From: Methanothermobacter thermautotrophicus
GTDB taxonomy: Archaea > Methanobacteriota > Methanobacteria > Methanobacteriales > Methanothermobacteraceae
Direction: 5' to 3'
Length of the DNA: 64,000 nucleotides
Assembly: GCF_014889545.1 (NCBI RefSeq)
Contig: NZ_QKOF01000003.1
Coordinates: forward strand, 62,001 to 126,000
The translations under genes and the position numbers were made by a program. The notes beneath the pieces were generated by a model, which was given only the letters and a program-made list of their open reading frames with translations, was not told where the DNA came from and ran no database searches. Position 1 is the stretch's first letter; each line of letters begins with the position of its first letter. Shown in pieces: positions 17,409 to 25,907 of this stretch.

Positions 17409-19507
17409 ATAAACTTGATGAATTCATAGCAGATGTAACCAGAAGGATGCCCCCCGAGGAGAGGGAGGAAGTTGCACGTGAACTGGAAACCCATATACTT
17501 GACAGCGCAGAGGCAATAGCAGCCAGCAGAAAAACCAGTGTGAATGATGAGGTGATCAGGGAGGCCATCTCACGTATGGGATCCCCGGAGAAACTCGCCA
17601 GAATGTACCCCCCTACCAGGAAATGGAAACTTGAGGGAATCGTCGAGGGTGGAATCTGTGCAAGGTGCGGGACCTGTGCAGTGATATGCCCCAACAACAT
17701 CCTGAGATTCAATGGCAGGCCAGAACTAAAAGATGAATGCCTGAGAAATGGTCACGGGATGTGCTTCGAGGTATGCCCCAGGGTCTCATCAGGCAAATAC
17801 CAGATAGGGATACGGGAAAACTTCAGGGAGGATATCCTCCATGGCAGGGGCGCTGCCAGGGGACAGGATGGTGGAGTGGTAACCTCCTTCCTCAGGTACC
17901 TCCTGGAGAATGACAGGATAGACGGAGCCATAGTCGTGGGCCATGAAAAATGGAAACCGGTGTCCATGGTCGTCCAGAGCGCAGATGACCTCGAAGGAAC
18001 AAGCGGTTCAAAGTACAGCATATCAACCCTTGAAGCACTTAAAACAGCTTCAGAACTGGGCATTGAGAGGGTGGCGATTGTTGCGCTGCCATGCCAGATA
18101 AATGGACTGCGCAAGCTCCAGTACTTCCCCTACCTTGCAAAGCATGACCCTGAACTTGGAAGGGCCGGTAAACCCGTGAAACTCCCTGAGATAAGGTACC
18201 TCATAGGCCTCTTCTGCACAGAGAAATTCGAGTACACTGACCTTCGGGATGCACTCATGGATGAGGGCATCGATATCAGCGACGTCAAAAAGTTCGACAT
18301 CAGGAGGGGTGAAATGGTTGTCCATGTAGATGGAGGCCAACATACCATCGAACTCAGCAGGATAGGGCTCTGTGAGGGCTGCAGGCTCTGCAGGGACTTC
18401 GACGCTGAACTTGCAGACGTCTCCATAGGCTCCGCCGGAAGCCCCGATGGATACTCAACGGTCATAATAAGGACAGATAGGGGTGCTGAGATCAGGGAGG
18501 CCCTGGATCTTGTGGAGGGGGCCGACCAGGAGGCCATAGAGAGGCTCAGGAAGCTGAAGCTCAGAAGATTCAGAAGGGAACTCGAGAAGAGAAGAGAAAG
18601 GGGTGACTACATATCATTCTACTGGACCTCAGATTACCCGGGTGTCTCAGAGAGGGCTGATGGAACCTACTTCATAAGGATAAGGGCACACCCCGCCGGA
18701 TGGTACAGGCCCGACGAGATCAGGGACATCATCAGTGTGGCAGAGAAATACGGTGCAGAGATCAAGATCACCAACAGGGGCTCCTATGAACTTCACAGGA
18801 TAGTTGGCTTTGATGTTGAGGACGCAGTCAGTGAACTGAACTCCGCCGGTCTCCTCACGGGTTCAGAGGGCCCCCTTGTAAGGGCGACCCTCGCATGTCC
18901 AGGTAAGGAGAACTGTGGAAGCGGGATCATAGACACCGGGGAGATCTGCACCGCAATCGAGGAGAGGTTCAGGGAGAGACCCGCCCCCTACAAATTCAAG
19001 ATAGCTGTAAGCGGATGCCCGAACAAGTGCATGAGGCCCCAGATACATGACATTGGAGTGGTGGGTGTTGAATTCCCCCAGACCTCCGAGGATCTCTGCA
19101 ATGGCTGCGGAAGATGTGAGGAGGTCTGCAAGGTTGAGGCAGTCAGTGTGAGGGGTGAGACGTCCTACACCAGCTATGAACTCTGTGTGGGCTGCGGGAA
19201 GTGCATAAAATCATGCCCCCACAGTGCAAGGGAGGTTAAGGATGAGGGCTACGTGGTCTACATCGGAGGTAAAGCAGGGAGAGAACTCAGGGAGGGTCTC
19301 AGCATGCGCATGGATGATTCAGATGAAATACTCAACTGCATAGACGCCGTCCTGGATGTATATGGGAGACGGGCGGATAAGCCCCAGAGGGAGAGGCTTG
19401 CAGCCACCATGAAACGTCTGGGGGAGAATGAATTCATGTCAGAGGTCATGGAGGTACTTAAAAAGAAAAAGGGTGAGGGTTCAGGTTATCCTGACACCAC
19501 TGAGTAA
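17405..19507 (+). CDS. fsr: F420H2-dependent sulfite reductase with N-terminal HAAS domain
   Basis: A 700-residue multidomain protein. Residues 1-70 are a helical HAAS-type domain (DEFIADVTRRMPPEEREEV), normally found as the partner of PadR regulators. A ferredoxin-like region begins at Cys85 (CARCGTCAVICP). An FrhB-type F420/flavin module follows to about residue 360. Next is a sulfite reductase domain with the siroheme/[4Fe-4S] ligands as CPGKENC near 497 and CPNKC near 537, then an inserted two-cluster ferredoxin from about 565 (CNGCGRCEEVC, CVGCGKCIKSC). Fsr reduces sulfite to sulfide with F420H2, for detoxification and sulfur supply. Known Fsr proteins are about 620 residues, so the extra 75 or so are the HAAS part. 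Coupled to padR by ATGA. Confidence 0.85.
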   Translation: MNKLDEFIADVTRRMPPEEREEVARELETHILDSAEAIAASRKTSVNDEVIREAISRMGSPEKLARMYPPTRKWKLEGIVEGGICARCGTCAVICPNNILRFNGRPELKDECLRNGHGMCFEVCPRVSSGKYQIGIRENFREDILHGRGAARGQDGGVVTSFLRYLLENDRIDGAIVVGHEKWKPVSMVVQSADDLEGTSGSKYSISTLEALKTASELGIERVAIVALPCQINGLRKLQYFPYLAKHDPELGRAGKPVKLPEIRYLIGLFCTEKFEYTDLRDALMDEGIDISDVKKFDIRRGEMVVHVDGGQHTIELSRIGLCEGCRLCRDFDAELADVSIGSAGSPDGYSTVIIRTDRGAEIREALDLVEGADQEAIERLRKLKLRRFRRELEKRRERGDYISFYWTSDYPGVSERADGTYFIRIRAHPAGWYRPDEIRDIISVAEKYGAEIKITNRGSYELHRIVGFDVEDAVSELNSAGLLTGSEGPLVRATLACPGKENCGSGIIDTGEICTAIEERFRERPAPYKFKIAVSGCPNKCMRPQIHDIGVVGVEFPQTSEDLCNGCGRCEEVCKVEAVSVRGETSYTSYELCVGCGKCIKSCPHSAREVKDEGYVVYIGGKAGRELREGLSMRMDDSDEILNCIDAVLDVYGRRADKPQRERLAATMKRLGENEFMSEVMEVLKKKKGEGSGYPDTTE

Positions 19508-19981
19508 TGACTCAAGGGTTGCAGTATCAGATAATGGAGCCTCATACATGAAGGCGTAGCCACTGGTCCTGCTGAGTTTAATGTAGATGAATGTTGTCCG
19601 TGTTGTTGCATCCGTGGCTGTTACCACTGCGGCGTTGCGGCCGGCGACACTGCGTATCTCCGCGGATGTAACACCCTCATTCTTGGCCATCTGATTCTTC
19701 ACGGTCTCAGCGTCCTTCAGGTAGTAACCGGATCGTGCAGTGACCTTTGCAACAGCAAAACCATGAGTACTGTTACCCACGTATACTATAACATCCTTTG
19801 AGATCCCAGGCTCCTTTGTAAAGGCGCTCTGGGCATTCTCTGATTTAAATGTCTCCCATGATGCAGGGTATGTGAAGTTCAGTGTCCCGTCAGAGAAGCT
19901 CTTGGACTGGGGCTCCTCACTCACACAACCAGATACAAGGACCGTTGCGGCCACAAGAACCAGAAATAGAATCTTCCTCAT
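19481..19981 (-). CDS. Lipoprotein, PsbP-like fold
   Basis: A 166-residue exported lipoprotein. MRKILFLVLVAATVLVSGCVSE is a signal peptide ending in a lipobox Cys (SGC). The mature part contains DGTLNFTYPASWETF, a pattern of the PsbP/DUF1795-type fold common in methanogen lipoproteins. GGAGGTTGATT places the start at 19981; the ORF extends 22 codons further upstream without support. Its 3' end overlaps the convergent sulfite reductase by 27 bases. Function unknown. Confidence 0.75.
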   Translation of the reverse strand: MRKILFLVLVAATVLVSGCVSEEPQSKSFSDGTLNFTYPASWETFKSENAQSAFTKEPGISKDVIVYVGNSTHGFAVAKVTARSGYYLKDAETVKNQMAKNEGVTSAEIRSVAGRNAAVVTATDATTRTTFIYIKLSRTSGYAFMYEAPLSDTATLESLLSGVRIT

Positions 19982-20161
19982 AATCAACCTCCATAATATT
20001 AATTGTCGTGGACGGGATTTATAAGTTTCGCAGGGGAGTATAAACATATAAATACTCCTCCGGTGAAAGATTAGGAACTATATCCGTGTTAACCCCAAAG
20101 TATAAGAAAGGCCATGATAAAAGATTCATGATCTGAGAATTGATTTTTAAGGTTGATGACC

Positions 20162-20323
20162 ATGAAGGTGAAGGAATGGTGTATGTTCTGTGGGGAATGT
20201 GCAGGTGTATGCCCACGGAACCTCATAGAGGTTAGGGAGACATCCCTCAAATTCAGAGAGGATCAGTGCAGGGAATGCAACATATGCATACAGGTATGCC
20301 CGGTCAGGGCCCTTGAGAGGTGA
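20162..20323 (+). CDS. Small 2[4Fe-4S] ferredoxin
   Basis: A 53-residue protein with two CxxCxxCxxxCP cluster motifs (CMFCGECAGVCP and CRECNICIQVCP), the second followed by VRALER. Too short for many gene callers. It ends six bases before the reductase start, and the GAGGTGATT at its stop serves as ribosome site for that gene. It is probably the electron donor of that reductase. Confidence 0.9.
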   Translation: MKVKEWCMFCGECAGVCPRNLIEVRETSLKFREDQCRECNICIQVCPVRALER

Positions 20324-20328
20324 TTATC

Positions 20329-21513
20329 ATGACAATGGAAGTGGATGTGCTTGTAATCGGAGCCGGGCCAGCAGGTTCAACAACAGCTAAACATGCGGCC
20401 CTCGGCGGGGCCGATGTGCTCCTGATAGATAAGAAATCAGAGATAGGAGCCCCCAAGAGGTGTGCTGAGGGCGTATCCATAGGGGGCCTCGAGTCCCTGG
20501 GTATAGAGCCAAACCCGCGCTGGATCACAAAGAAACTCGACGGTGTCCGGCTGGTATCACCTAACGGCACAGACGTGTGGTTAACATCAGATAAGGTGGA
20601 GCTCCCTGAGGCCGGCTACATCCTTGAGAGGAAGGTCTTCGACAAGTACATGGCCATGGACGCTGCAAGGGCAGGGTCAAGGATAATGGTGAAGACCATT
20701 GCAACCGGCATGGAGAGGACAGATGAGGGCTACCTTGTAAGTGCCGAGTGCATGGGGAGGGAATTTAAGATAAAGGCCAGGATAGTCATCGCCGCAGACG
20801 GTCCGGAGTCAAGGGTTGCAAGGTGGGCCGGACTCAACACCGCCACGAGGCCAAAGGATATGGAGTCAGCGGCCCAGTTCGAGATGGTCGGTGTTGAGAT
20901 GGAGGACAACAACTGTATAGAGTTCTACTTTGGAAGTGTTGCCCCTGGCGGCTACGCCTGGATATTCCCTAAGGGCGACGACATAGCCAATGTTGGTCTC
21001 GGGGTCCTTTCAACAGAGACCGATAAGAGCGCCTATGAGCACCTCCTTGAATTTGTTGAGTCATGCCCCGCCACCAGGAATGCCCAGCCAGTTGAACTCA
21101 ACATTGGAGGAGACCCCGTCGGTGGCATGCCAAAGAAGCTTGTGACCGACAGCCTCATGGTTGTGGGTGACGCCGCTGGTCAGGTCAACCCCCTCACCGG
21201 TGGAGGTATAATAAGCGGAATGAAGGGTGGAATGCTGGCAGGAAGGGTTGCTGCTGCAGCCATCTCTGAGGGTGACGTGACTGCCAAGCGCCTCTCTGAG
21301 TATGAGAAGCTCTGCCGTGAGGAGCTCGGTGATGAGATAGAGAGGTACCTCAAGGTCAAGGACTACATGCTTACACTCAGCGACGGTGAACTCGACTCCA
21401 TTGCAGAGGCCTTCCAGGACGTTGAATTTGAGAAGGTGAGCACCACCGAGCTTGTGAAGAAACTCATAAAGGTTTCACCCAAGGCACTCCTGAAACTGGG
21501 AAAGCTCTTCTAA
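20329..21513 (+). CDS. Geranylgeranyl reductase family flavoprotein
   Basis: A 394-residue FAD enzyme. The dinucleotide fold starts at VDVLVIGAGPAGS, with PKRCAEGVSI next, and a late FAD motif VGDAAGQVNPLTGGGI. This family saturates the isoprenoid chains of archaeal membrane lipids (digeranylgeranylglycerophospholipid reductase). The start at ATG 20329 lies six bases after GAGGTGATT; a GTG at 20320 is also in frame. Paired with the ferredoxin, which fits the need for a low-potential donor. Confidence 0.88.
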   Translation: MTMEVDVLVIGAGPAGSTTAKHAALGGADVLLIDKKSEIGAPKRCAEGVSIGGLESLGIEPNPRWITKKLDGVRLVSPNGTDVWLTSDKVELPEAGYILERKVFDKYMAMDAARAGSRIMVKTIATGMERTDEGYLVSAECMGREFKIKARIVIAADGPESRVARWAGLNTATRPKDMESAAQFEMVGVEMEDNNCIEFYFGSVAPGGYAWIFPKGDDIANVGLGVLSTETDKSAYEHLLEFVESCPATRNAQPVELNIGGDPVGGMPKKLVTDSLMVVGDAAGQVNPLTGGGIISGMKGGMLAGRVAAAAISEGDVTAKRLSEYEKLCREELGDEIERYLKVKDYMLTLSDGELDSIAEAFQDVEFEKVSTTELVKKLIKVSPKALLKLGKLF

Positions 21514-21530
21514 TTTTCCTATTTTTTTCT
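21514..21530 (+). terminator. T-rich terminator after the reductase
   Basis: Two T runs, the second of seven, directly follow the stop codon. The next 230 bases before the convergent HEAT-repeat gene hold no recognised feature. Confidence 0.5.
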
Positions 21531-21760
21531 GATTTGATGACAACATGTCTGTTTAGCTGGCAATCTGCCTTGGATGTTATCGTGCCCCTTTCTCCGGGAA
21601 GAATCCGGTGCGGGTGGCTCGGAGAATCTGATGTTCATGATCCTCCTCTATCATTAAAAGATCTTTTCATGTCTAGGTCCCAAGGTGGGAAGAGTAAAAG
21701 GAAAGTGAGTGGGGGTCATTGCATGGTTACTAACTGTGCGTCAGTAATCAGATGACAGAC

Positions 21761-22717
21761 TCAGACTTCATTTCTTATTTCTCCAAAGTTCTGGAGGATT
21801 TCAATTTCTTCCCTGGTTATCCTGGGAGTTCCCTTTATTATCACGGGGATCTCGCTGAGGGGTTTTGCCCTTGTCACATCGTTTTTGAGTCTCTGGTACA
21901 CCGCGTTTAGGGCCCACCCATAGTCTATATCCCCGGAATCAGTGACCCAGAGGACGTCTATGTCAGCATTTCTCGCCCTCTTAGATTCCTCGTCCCACAT
22001 GCTGATGAATAACCTGTCTTCCTGTCTGTAAGGATAGTTCTTATCTCCCACTATACCTATAACCTCTTTTATCCCCTTTTCCAGGAATTTTGAGTGGCCG
22101 CAGACACGGCAAACTACAAAATGGCCCTCAGGTGTGTGGATCTTTTTGGGTTTGAAGAAGTCCCTCCAGCATATAAGTGTCTCATAGTTTTCCTTCAGGT
22201 CTCTCTGGGCAATCTTTATTTTTTTAAGGGCACTTCGCGCGGATTTTCTGACCCCCTCGTCAGGGTCACTGAGGGCCTTTAGCAGGGAATAGATGGTTGC
22301 CGCGTCACCTGTTTCTCCAAGGTAATATGCTGCCCTTGCCCGTACCCAGGGATCAGATGAGTCTTTGAGATAGCCGGTAATTTTTTTCAGGGCATCCTCA
22401 TATTTTTCCAGGTTTTCAGGGTCAAGATCATCCTTAAGACCATCAAGCGCCCTCATCTCGCTGCTGACGGGGGCCATCCTTTTAGTGGAGGCATTGGACG
22501 TGGCATGGATCTTCTGATTGGATGGATTATGGGAATCACTTTTAGAAGGATTTTTTTGATCAGATGAGCTTGAACGACCCCCCAGCCACAATAAAAGGAC
22601 AAGAATTATTATAAGGGCTAAATAACCACCCACACCTATCCATGATATTATTAAATATGAGACCATGAGGATTATGATTAAAAATACACAGCCAAGACAT
22701 GCATCACTTCCTTCCAT
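21761..22717 (-). CDS. Membrane-anchored HEAT-repeat protein, divergent partner of the GTPase operon
   Basis: 318 residues. Two hydrophobic segments at the N-terminus (residues 8-45) are followed by a polar Ser/Asn-rich linker. HEAT-like repeats come next (DPWVRARAAYYLGETGD, then DPDEGVRKSARSALKKI). The C-terminal region has a CxxC (VVCRVCGHSKFL) and an alpha/beta part (NADIDVLWVTDSGDIDYGWALN). I do not recognise that C-terminal domain. It is transcribed away from the 22889 operon across a 171-base AT-rich gap, suggesting shared control. HEAT scaffolds are frequent in prokaryotic conflict systems. Confidence 0.65.
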   Translation of the reverse strand: MEGSDACLGCVFLIIILMVSYLIISWIGVGGYLALIIILVLLLWLGGRSSSSDQKNPSKSDSHNPSNQKIHATSNASTKRMAPVSSEMRALDGLKDDLDPENLEKYEDALKKITGYLKDSSDPWVRARAAYYLGETGDAATIYSLLKALSDPDEGVRKSARSALKKIKIAQRDLKENYETLICWRDFFKPKKIHTPEGHFVVCRVCGHSKFLEKGIKEVIGIVGDKNYPYRQEDRLFISMWDEESKRARNADIDVLWVTDSGDIDYGWALNAVYQRLKNDVTRAKPLSEIPVIIKGTPRITREEIEILQNFGEIRNEV

Positions 22718-22888
22718 GAAAATTCCTCTTAACCATTGAGTATATACCTGGGCGGTAGATGATTCAATTCATTTTTTAATTATATGAGTTGTCTAAATAA
22801 GCTTAACTAATTTCATCTTATAAATAAAATTAAAAGTAATTAAGTCATAATAAACATAAAATGTTTACATTAAATTGATGGTGATACC
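22718..22888 (+). promoter_or_regulatory. Divergent promoter region of the GTPase/AAA+ locus
   Basis: A 171-base gap much richer in A and T than its surroundings. On the plus strand CTTATAAAT (22817-22825) is a plausible TATA box, about 70 bases before the ATG at 22889, and GGTGAT (22880-22885) is the ribosome site. The opposite promoter would lie in the ATTTTTTAATTATATGAG area near 22770-22790. Confidence 0.5.
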
Positions 22889-24037
22889 ATGAGTGGCGTT
22901 AAAGTTTCACCCCTTGAGTTTGTAATGGAGATGGAGGCCCGGCAGAAACTGTTATCCAGCATATACAATTCGATGACCCGTATCGAGGGACTGAAAAAGA
23001 AATTACTTGAAATTATGAGTGAAATCCCTGAGGGACCATGGAGGAGATCCCCCAAAATCGCTGAAATTAATTCATGGGTTAGAGAACCATTGAATGTACA
23101 TGCTTCCAGTGCAATGAATAGCAGAGAGCTCCGGAAAATTGAGAATTCCCTCAGAAATGCTGAGAAGATGGCTGAAGACATGCTTAAAACCGTGGTGGAT
23201 TTAAAGTTTAAGGTCATAAATGAAAATAGGCTCATGGCCCGGCTTAAGAGTATCGATGCGGAATTTAAGGGTGCTGGGGATCTTCTTGGGAAGTGGAAAT
23301 CTTCTGATTCAGATAAGTTTATGGAGAAGATGGGGGATGTTCTGGATGCTGTGAAGAGGGGTGATTTCACTGTGGCCGAGAACAGGGTCGCGAGTCTTGA
23401 AAATGAATTAAAGGGCCTCATCCAGGAGGCTGAGTCAATGTCAAAGGAAGCTGAGCTCATGGCTGAGCTTGAGAGGATCGATGCGGAATTTAAGGGTGCT
23501 GGGGATCTTCTTGGGAAGTGGAAATCTTCTGATTCAGATAAGTTTATGGAGAAGATGGGGGATGTTCTGGATGCTGTGAAGAGGGGTGATCTCGGTGTGG
23601 CCGAGAACAGGGTTGCGGGCCTTGAAGATGAATTAAAGGGTCTCATAGAAGAGGCTGAAAAACTCGAATCAAGCGACAGGATGCGTCGACATGTTTTATC
23701 TTCCGTTAAAGAGGTCGCTAAAAGGATGGGATGGAAGGAAGTCTCTGAAGCATACCTCGAGGATGATAAGGACCCTGCCAGCCCCCTGATATATGAACTG
23801 AAATCATATTCCGCCGGTAAAATGCGCTTTTCACTTACAATGGATAAAATAGAGGTTGACTCACCATTCTCAGGGGAGGACGGGGCCTGCTATGAACAGT
23901 TCGACAGCTTCTCAGAGAAGCTCGCAGAATACGGTATCAAAACAAAATTCGAAGGGGAAGGTAGAGTACACAGGAAACCCATCCTGAAAGAGAAAAAGGC
24001 AAGGAATCTTCCAAAAAACCAGGTGCGAAGAATCTGA
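22889..24037 (+). CDS. Coiled-coil protein with duplicated module, first gene of the conflict-type operon
   Basis: 382 residues, mostly helical and highly charged. Residues 122-196 and 197-271 are near-identical 75-residue modules beginning IDAEFKGAGDLLGKWKSS and ending in a coiled coil (ENELKGLIQEAE). The last 120 residues differ: a compact beta-rich region (LIYELKSYSAGKMRFSLTM). No catalytic motif. A scaffold, sensor or adaptor for the AAA+ ATPase encoded 19 bases downstream is a reasonable guess. Family not recognised. Confidence 0.6.
   Translation: MSGVKVSPLEFVMEMEARQKLLSSIYNSMTRIEGLKKKLLEIMSEIPEGPWRRSPKIAEINSWVREPLNVHASSAMNSRELRKIENSLRNAEKMAEDMLKTVVDLKFKVINENRLMARLKSIDAEFKGAGDLLGKWKSSDSDKFMEKMGDVLDAVKRGDFTVAENRVASLENELKGLIQEAESMSKEAELMAELERIDAEFKGAGDLLGKWKSSDSDKFMEKMGDVLDAVKRGDLGVAENRVAGLEDELKGLIEEAEKLESSDRMRRHVLSSVKEVAKRMGWKEVSEAYLEDDKDPASPLIYELKSYSAGKMRFSLTMDKIEVDSPFSGEDGACYEQFDSFSEKLAEYGIKTKFEGEGRVHRKPILKEKKARNLPKNQVRRI
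23252..23590 (+). repeat. Perfect 114-base direct repeat inside the coiled-coil gene
   Basis: Bases 23252-23365 and 23477-23590 are identical by eye, offset by 225 bases (75 codons), so the frame is kept. Absence of even silent differences points to a recent duplication or ongoing gene conversion, so copy number could vary between strains. Confidence 0.85.
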
Positions 24038-24056
24038 GACATGGAGATGTTCATTC

Positions 24057-25907
24057 ATGGCGGTATGGCAGGATAACCTCAGAAGACTGCTGAATCAGAA
24101 GGAGGTACTCATAATCCATGGAAACATAAGGGACACGGCCTATCTGACCGAGGAGGGGAACCTCGTTAGAGGCCTAACAGACCTTATCAACAGGACCGGC
24201 AGGGAACTTGGATACGATAAGACGGTGAGCTGGGGTTCATTCTTTGACCATGAAGGGAGGGGCCATTCCCCCATGTGGTCACTTGAAAAGATCACACCAC
24301 TCAACGGGGGTGAACCCGAAATACGTGAAACCGAAAGCCAGGACAGGGTCAGCGACGTACTCCACAGATGGCTGGAGGAAGAAATAACCTCCATTGATGA
24401 AAAGAAGATATTTATTATAAACTACATCGACAAGATCACAGCCTACGCTCCAGATGGGATGTACTCTGAACCCACAGCAGAACTTGTGACACTCATCCAG
24501 AAGATAATAGAGAACATATCTGAAAACAACCGCCTCATAATGATCGCCCTCAGGGACACAATGATCCCGGTTGAGTACTATACCAACTCACCGCGGGTGG
24601 CAGTGATGGAGATACCCCTCCCTGACAGGGCAGAGAGGCACCTTTACTATTCCACGACCCTCTCATCAACTAACATCTCCTCTGATCAGATAGACCTCCT
24701 CTCAAACATCACGGAGGGCCTCTACATGAAGGACCTCGAAAACATCCTCAGCGACGTCCTTGCAGAACTTGATGAAAACCAGGAACCCTCATCTTCAATG
24801 CTGAGGAAGATAGTTAACAGGTACCGTATAGGGACTGAAGAGGATCCATGGAGCGGGATACCCCTCACAGGACCACCAAAGGGACTCCTGGATTCAGCAG
24901 AAAACTGGTTTCTGGAGAGGGTAGTAGGACAGGATCATGCAGTCAGGGAGATAGTGAATGCAATAAAAAAGGCGCGTTCGGGTGTCGTGGGCCTCGCATC
25001 AGGGGGACAGTCAAAACCAAAGGCAACCTTCTTCTTCGCAGGGCCCACAGGTGTCGGTAAAACATTCCTGGCTAAAAAACTGGCGGAATACCTGTTTGAT
25101 ACAGAGGAAGCCTTTATAAGATTTGATATGAGTGAATTCAAAGAAGAACACACAGTATCAAAGCTCATAGGTTCTCCTCCAGGCTATGTGGGATACGATC
25201 AGGGGGGCCAGCTCACCAACGCCATAAAGAACAGGCCATTCTCGGTCATCCTCTTTGATGAGATCGAAAAGGCCCACCCCAAGATAATGGACATATTCCT
25301 GCAGATCCTGGATGATGGACGCCTCACAGACAGCAGGGGCCAGACCGTCTTCTTCACAGAGAGCGTGATAATATTCACATCCAACATAGGAACCAGGACC
25401 GTGGACAGCATGGGAAACCCCACATCTGAACAGAGGGAACTTGATGAAATAATAAATGACAGTGGACTCTCTGAGTCTGAAAGAGAGAGAAGGGTGAGGG
25501 AACACTTCACAGGGAAGGTTAGAGAATTCTTCATGTATGAGATATCAAGAAGAGAACTCCTGAACAGGATAGGTTCCCATATAATTGCCTTCAATTACCT
25601 TAACAAGGCAGATTCCCAGGTGAACATAATTGAAAACAAACTCAAAGACATTTCAGAGAACTTCCGGGACAAATTCGCTGGCAGGGGCTACAGACTCCAT
25701 TTCTCCCCCGAATTAACAGATTATTTCCTTGAAGGGTATGGTGATTCAATATCCGAGTTCGGGGGTAGAGGCCTTGTAAATGCCCTTGAAGATGAGATAG
25801 GGAACATAGTGGCTGATCAGCTGCTCATGGCAGAGGAGATGGGGATGTCGGATATAAATTTCGAGGTATACCTTGATGGGGATGTAATCAGATGTCGGAG
25901 ATCATGA
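24057..25907 (+). CDS. ClpB-like AAA+ ATPase with degenerate first AAA domain
   Basis: 616 residues. The C-terminal half is a canonical ClpA/ClpB D2 domain: Walker A GPTGVGKT near residue 330, pore loop GYVGYDQGG, Walker B ILFDEIEKAH near 398, sensor 1 TSNIG and sensor 2 GGRGL. The N-terminal 260 residues look like an AAA domain that kept a Walker B-like strand (KIFIINYIDKI) but lost Walker A. ClpB's N-domain and its long middle coiled coil are absent. Likely a protein remodelling or unfolding motor serving the operon rather than a general disaggregase. It overlaps the next gene by 16 bases. Confidence 0.8.
   Translation: MAVWQDNLRRLLNQKEVLIIHGNIRDTAYLTEEGNLVRGLTDLINRTGRELGYDKTVSWGSFFDHEGRGHSPMWSLEKITPLNGGEPEIRETESQDRVSDVLHRWLEEEITSIDEKKIFIINYIDKITAYAPDGMYSEPTAELVTLIQKIIENISENNRLIMIALRDTMIPVEYYTNSPRVAVMEIPLPDRAERHLYYSTTLSSTNISSDQIDLLSNITEGLYMKDLENILSDVLAELDENQEPSSSMLRKIVNRYRIGTEEDPWSGIPLTGPPKGLLDSAENWFLERVVGQDHAVREIVNAIKKARSGVVGLASGGQSKPKATFFFAGPTGVGKTFLAKKLAEYLFDTEEAFIRFDMSEFKEEHTVSKLIGSPPGYVGYDQGGQLTNAIKNRPFSVILFDEIEKAHPKIMDIFLQILDDGRLTDSRGQTVFFTESVIIFTSNIGTRTVDSMGNPTSEQRELDEIINDSGLSESERERRVREHFTGKVREFFMYEISRRELLNRIGSHIIAFNYLNKADSQVNIIENKLKDISENFRDKFAGRGYRLHFSPELTDYFLEGYGDSISEFGGRGLVNALEDEIGNIVADQLLMAEEMGMSDINFEVYLDGDVIRCRRS

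Noticed and set aside
22870-23646. 258-codon minus-strand frame in the coiled-coil gene
   Set aside because: It only mirrors the direct repeat; composition is Phe/Ser/Arg-rich and the plus-strand frame has a promoter and ribosome site.
24057-25907. General disaggregase ClpB
   Set aside because: It lacks the ClpB N-domain, middle coiled coil and a working first AAA domain, and sits in a specialised operon.
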